Below are positions 63,945 to 64,000 of a stretch of DNA of 64,000 nucleotides, piece by piece. Position 1 is the stretch's first letter. Every line of letters starts with the position of its first letter. This DNA comes from an uncultured Clostridia bacterium (GTDB lineage: Bacteria; Bacillota; Clostridia; TANB77; CAG-508): the NCBI GenBank assembly GCA_934167175.1, contig CAKPKF010000001.1, forward strand, positions 76,941 through 140,940, given 5' to 3'. The translations under genes and the position numbers were made by a program. A model generated the notes under the pieces. It was given only the letters and a program-made list of their open reading frames with translations. It had not been told where the DNA came from and did no database searches.

Positions 63945-64000
63945 GGGATCGAACCTGCGACCTCATGGTCCCAAACCACGCGCGCTACCAACTGCGCTAC
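63931..64000 (-). tRNA. tRNA-Pro (UGG), 5' end outside window
   Basis: Minus-strand cloverleaf. CCA at 63931-63933, T-arm GTTCGATCC, anticodon loop TTTGGGA with anticodon TGG. The first six bases of the acceptor stem lie beyond the window; the 3' strand of the acceptor is CACCTCG. It is the integration target of the adjacent element. Confidence 0.92.

Noticed and set aside
52651..64000. CRISPR array or other tandem repeats in the element
   Set aside because: No regularly spaced repeats seen; the only repeated units are the att repeat and IS200 end hairpins.

Overview
The window is AT-rich chromosomal DNA from a low-GC Gram-positive bacterium, most likely an uncultured gut-type member of Clostridia (inference). 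Supporting features are a RadC-MreBCD-PBP2-MinC elongation/division cluster, CotF-type spore-coat proteins, MecA, an LPKTG surface protein, a dockerin-bearing papain-like protease, near-exclusive AGA arginine codons, frequent TTG/GTG starts with strong Shine-Dalgarno (SD) sites, and U-tailed hairpin terminators.

Layout. 1-6.1 kb (-): two secreted surface proteins. 6.5-7.4 kb (+): a three-gene small operon of unknown role. 7.4-13.6 kb (-): minC, mrdA, mreD, mreC, mreB, radC and a DUF4321 protein. 14.3-18.5 kb: mecA, an M23 peptidase, two coat-like proteins and the dockerin protease. 18.5-25.2 kb: pcrA, a low-molecular-weight phosphatase, an Asp-rich LPKTG protein, prfA, a lipoprotein, a small membrane exporter, yqeY and rpsU. 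25.5-30.6 kb (+): a 44-aa peptide, GH13 alpha-amylase, Mg2+ P-type ATPase and a GT51 transglycosylase. 30.7-33.3 kb (-): a NitT/TauT-type ABC importer. 33.6-38.2 kb: initiator tRNA-fMet, a G5/SH3/glucosaminidase protein, an unknown protein, comEA and a D,D-carboxypeptidase. 38.2-46 kb (-): rsfS, an LCP ligase, cvpA, DUF5711, a YkvI-like transporter and a GldAFG-like ABC system. 46.2-51.3 kb: tRNA-Arg(UCU), M18 aminopeptidase, FAD/Rieske oxidoreductase, ttcA, a GIY-YIG protein and an unknown membrane protein.

51.74-63.94 kb is an integrated, decaying element. It is bounded by a 17-bp direct repeat containing the 3' end of the tRNA-Pro(UGG) gene at the right edge. It holds a broken tyrosine recombinase, a DUF6076 pseudogene, an alpha/beta hydrolase, a compact four-gene cargo cluster, a decayed group II intron, two decayed IS200-like elements and a radical SAM gene between them. 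The cargo cluster sits behind a perfect-consensus promoter and encodes a WG-repeat/HIT fusion, a transglutaminase-like/phosphoribosyltransferase-like protein, a NADAR protein and a second HIT protein. It looks like an undescribed nucleotide- or ADP-ribose-linked system.

The most striking observation lies in the core genome. Five conserved genes (amylase, ABC permease twice, comEA, YkvI-like transporter, GldA-like ATPase) carry six apparent +1 frameshifts. In every case the shift falls on a zero-frame CGG codon, and skipping its C gives a GGN glycine codon at a conserved glycine. My by-eye scan found no CGG used as an ordinary in-frame codon in any intact gene of the window. This suggests that CGG is unassigned or hungry in this genome and is resolved by +1 frameshifting (CGG-N read as Gly). 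A systematic sequence artefact is the main alternative.
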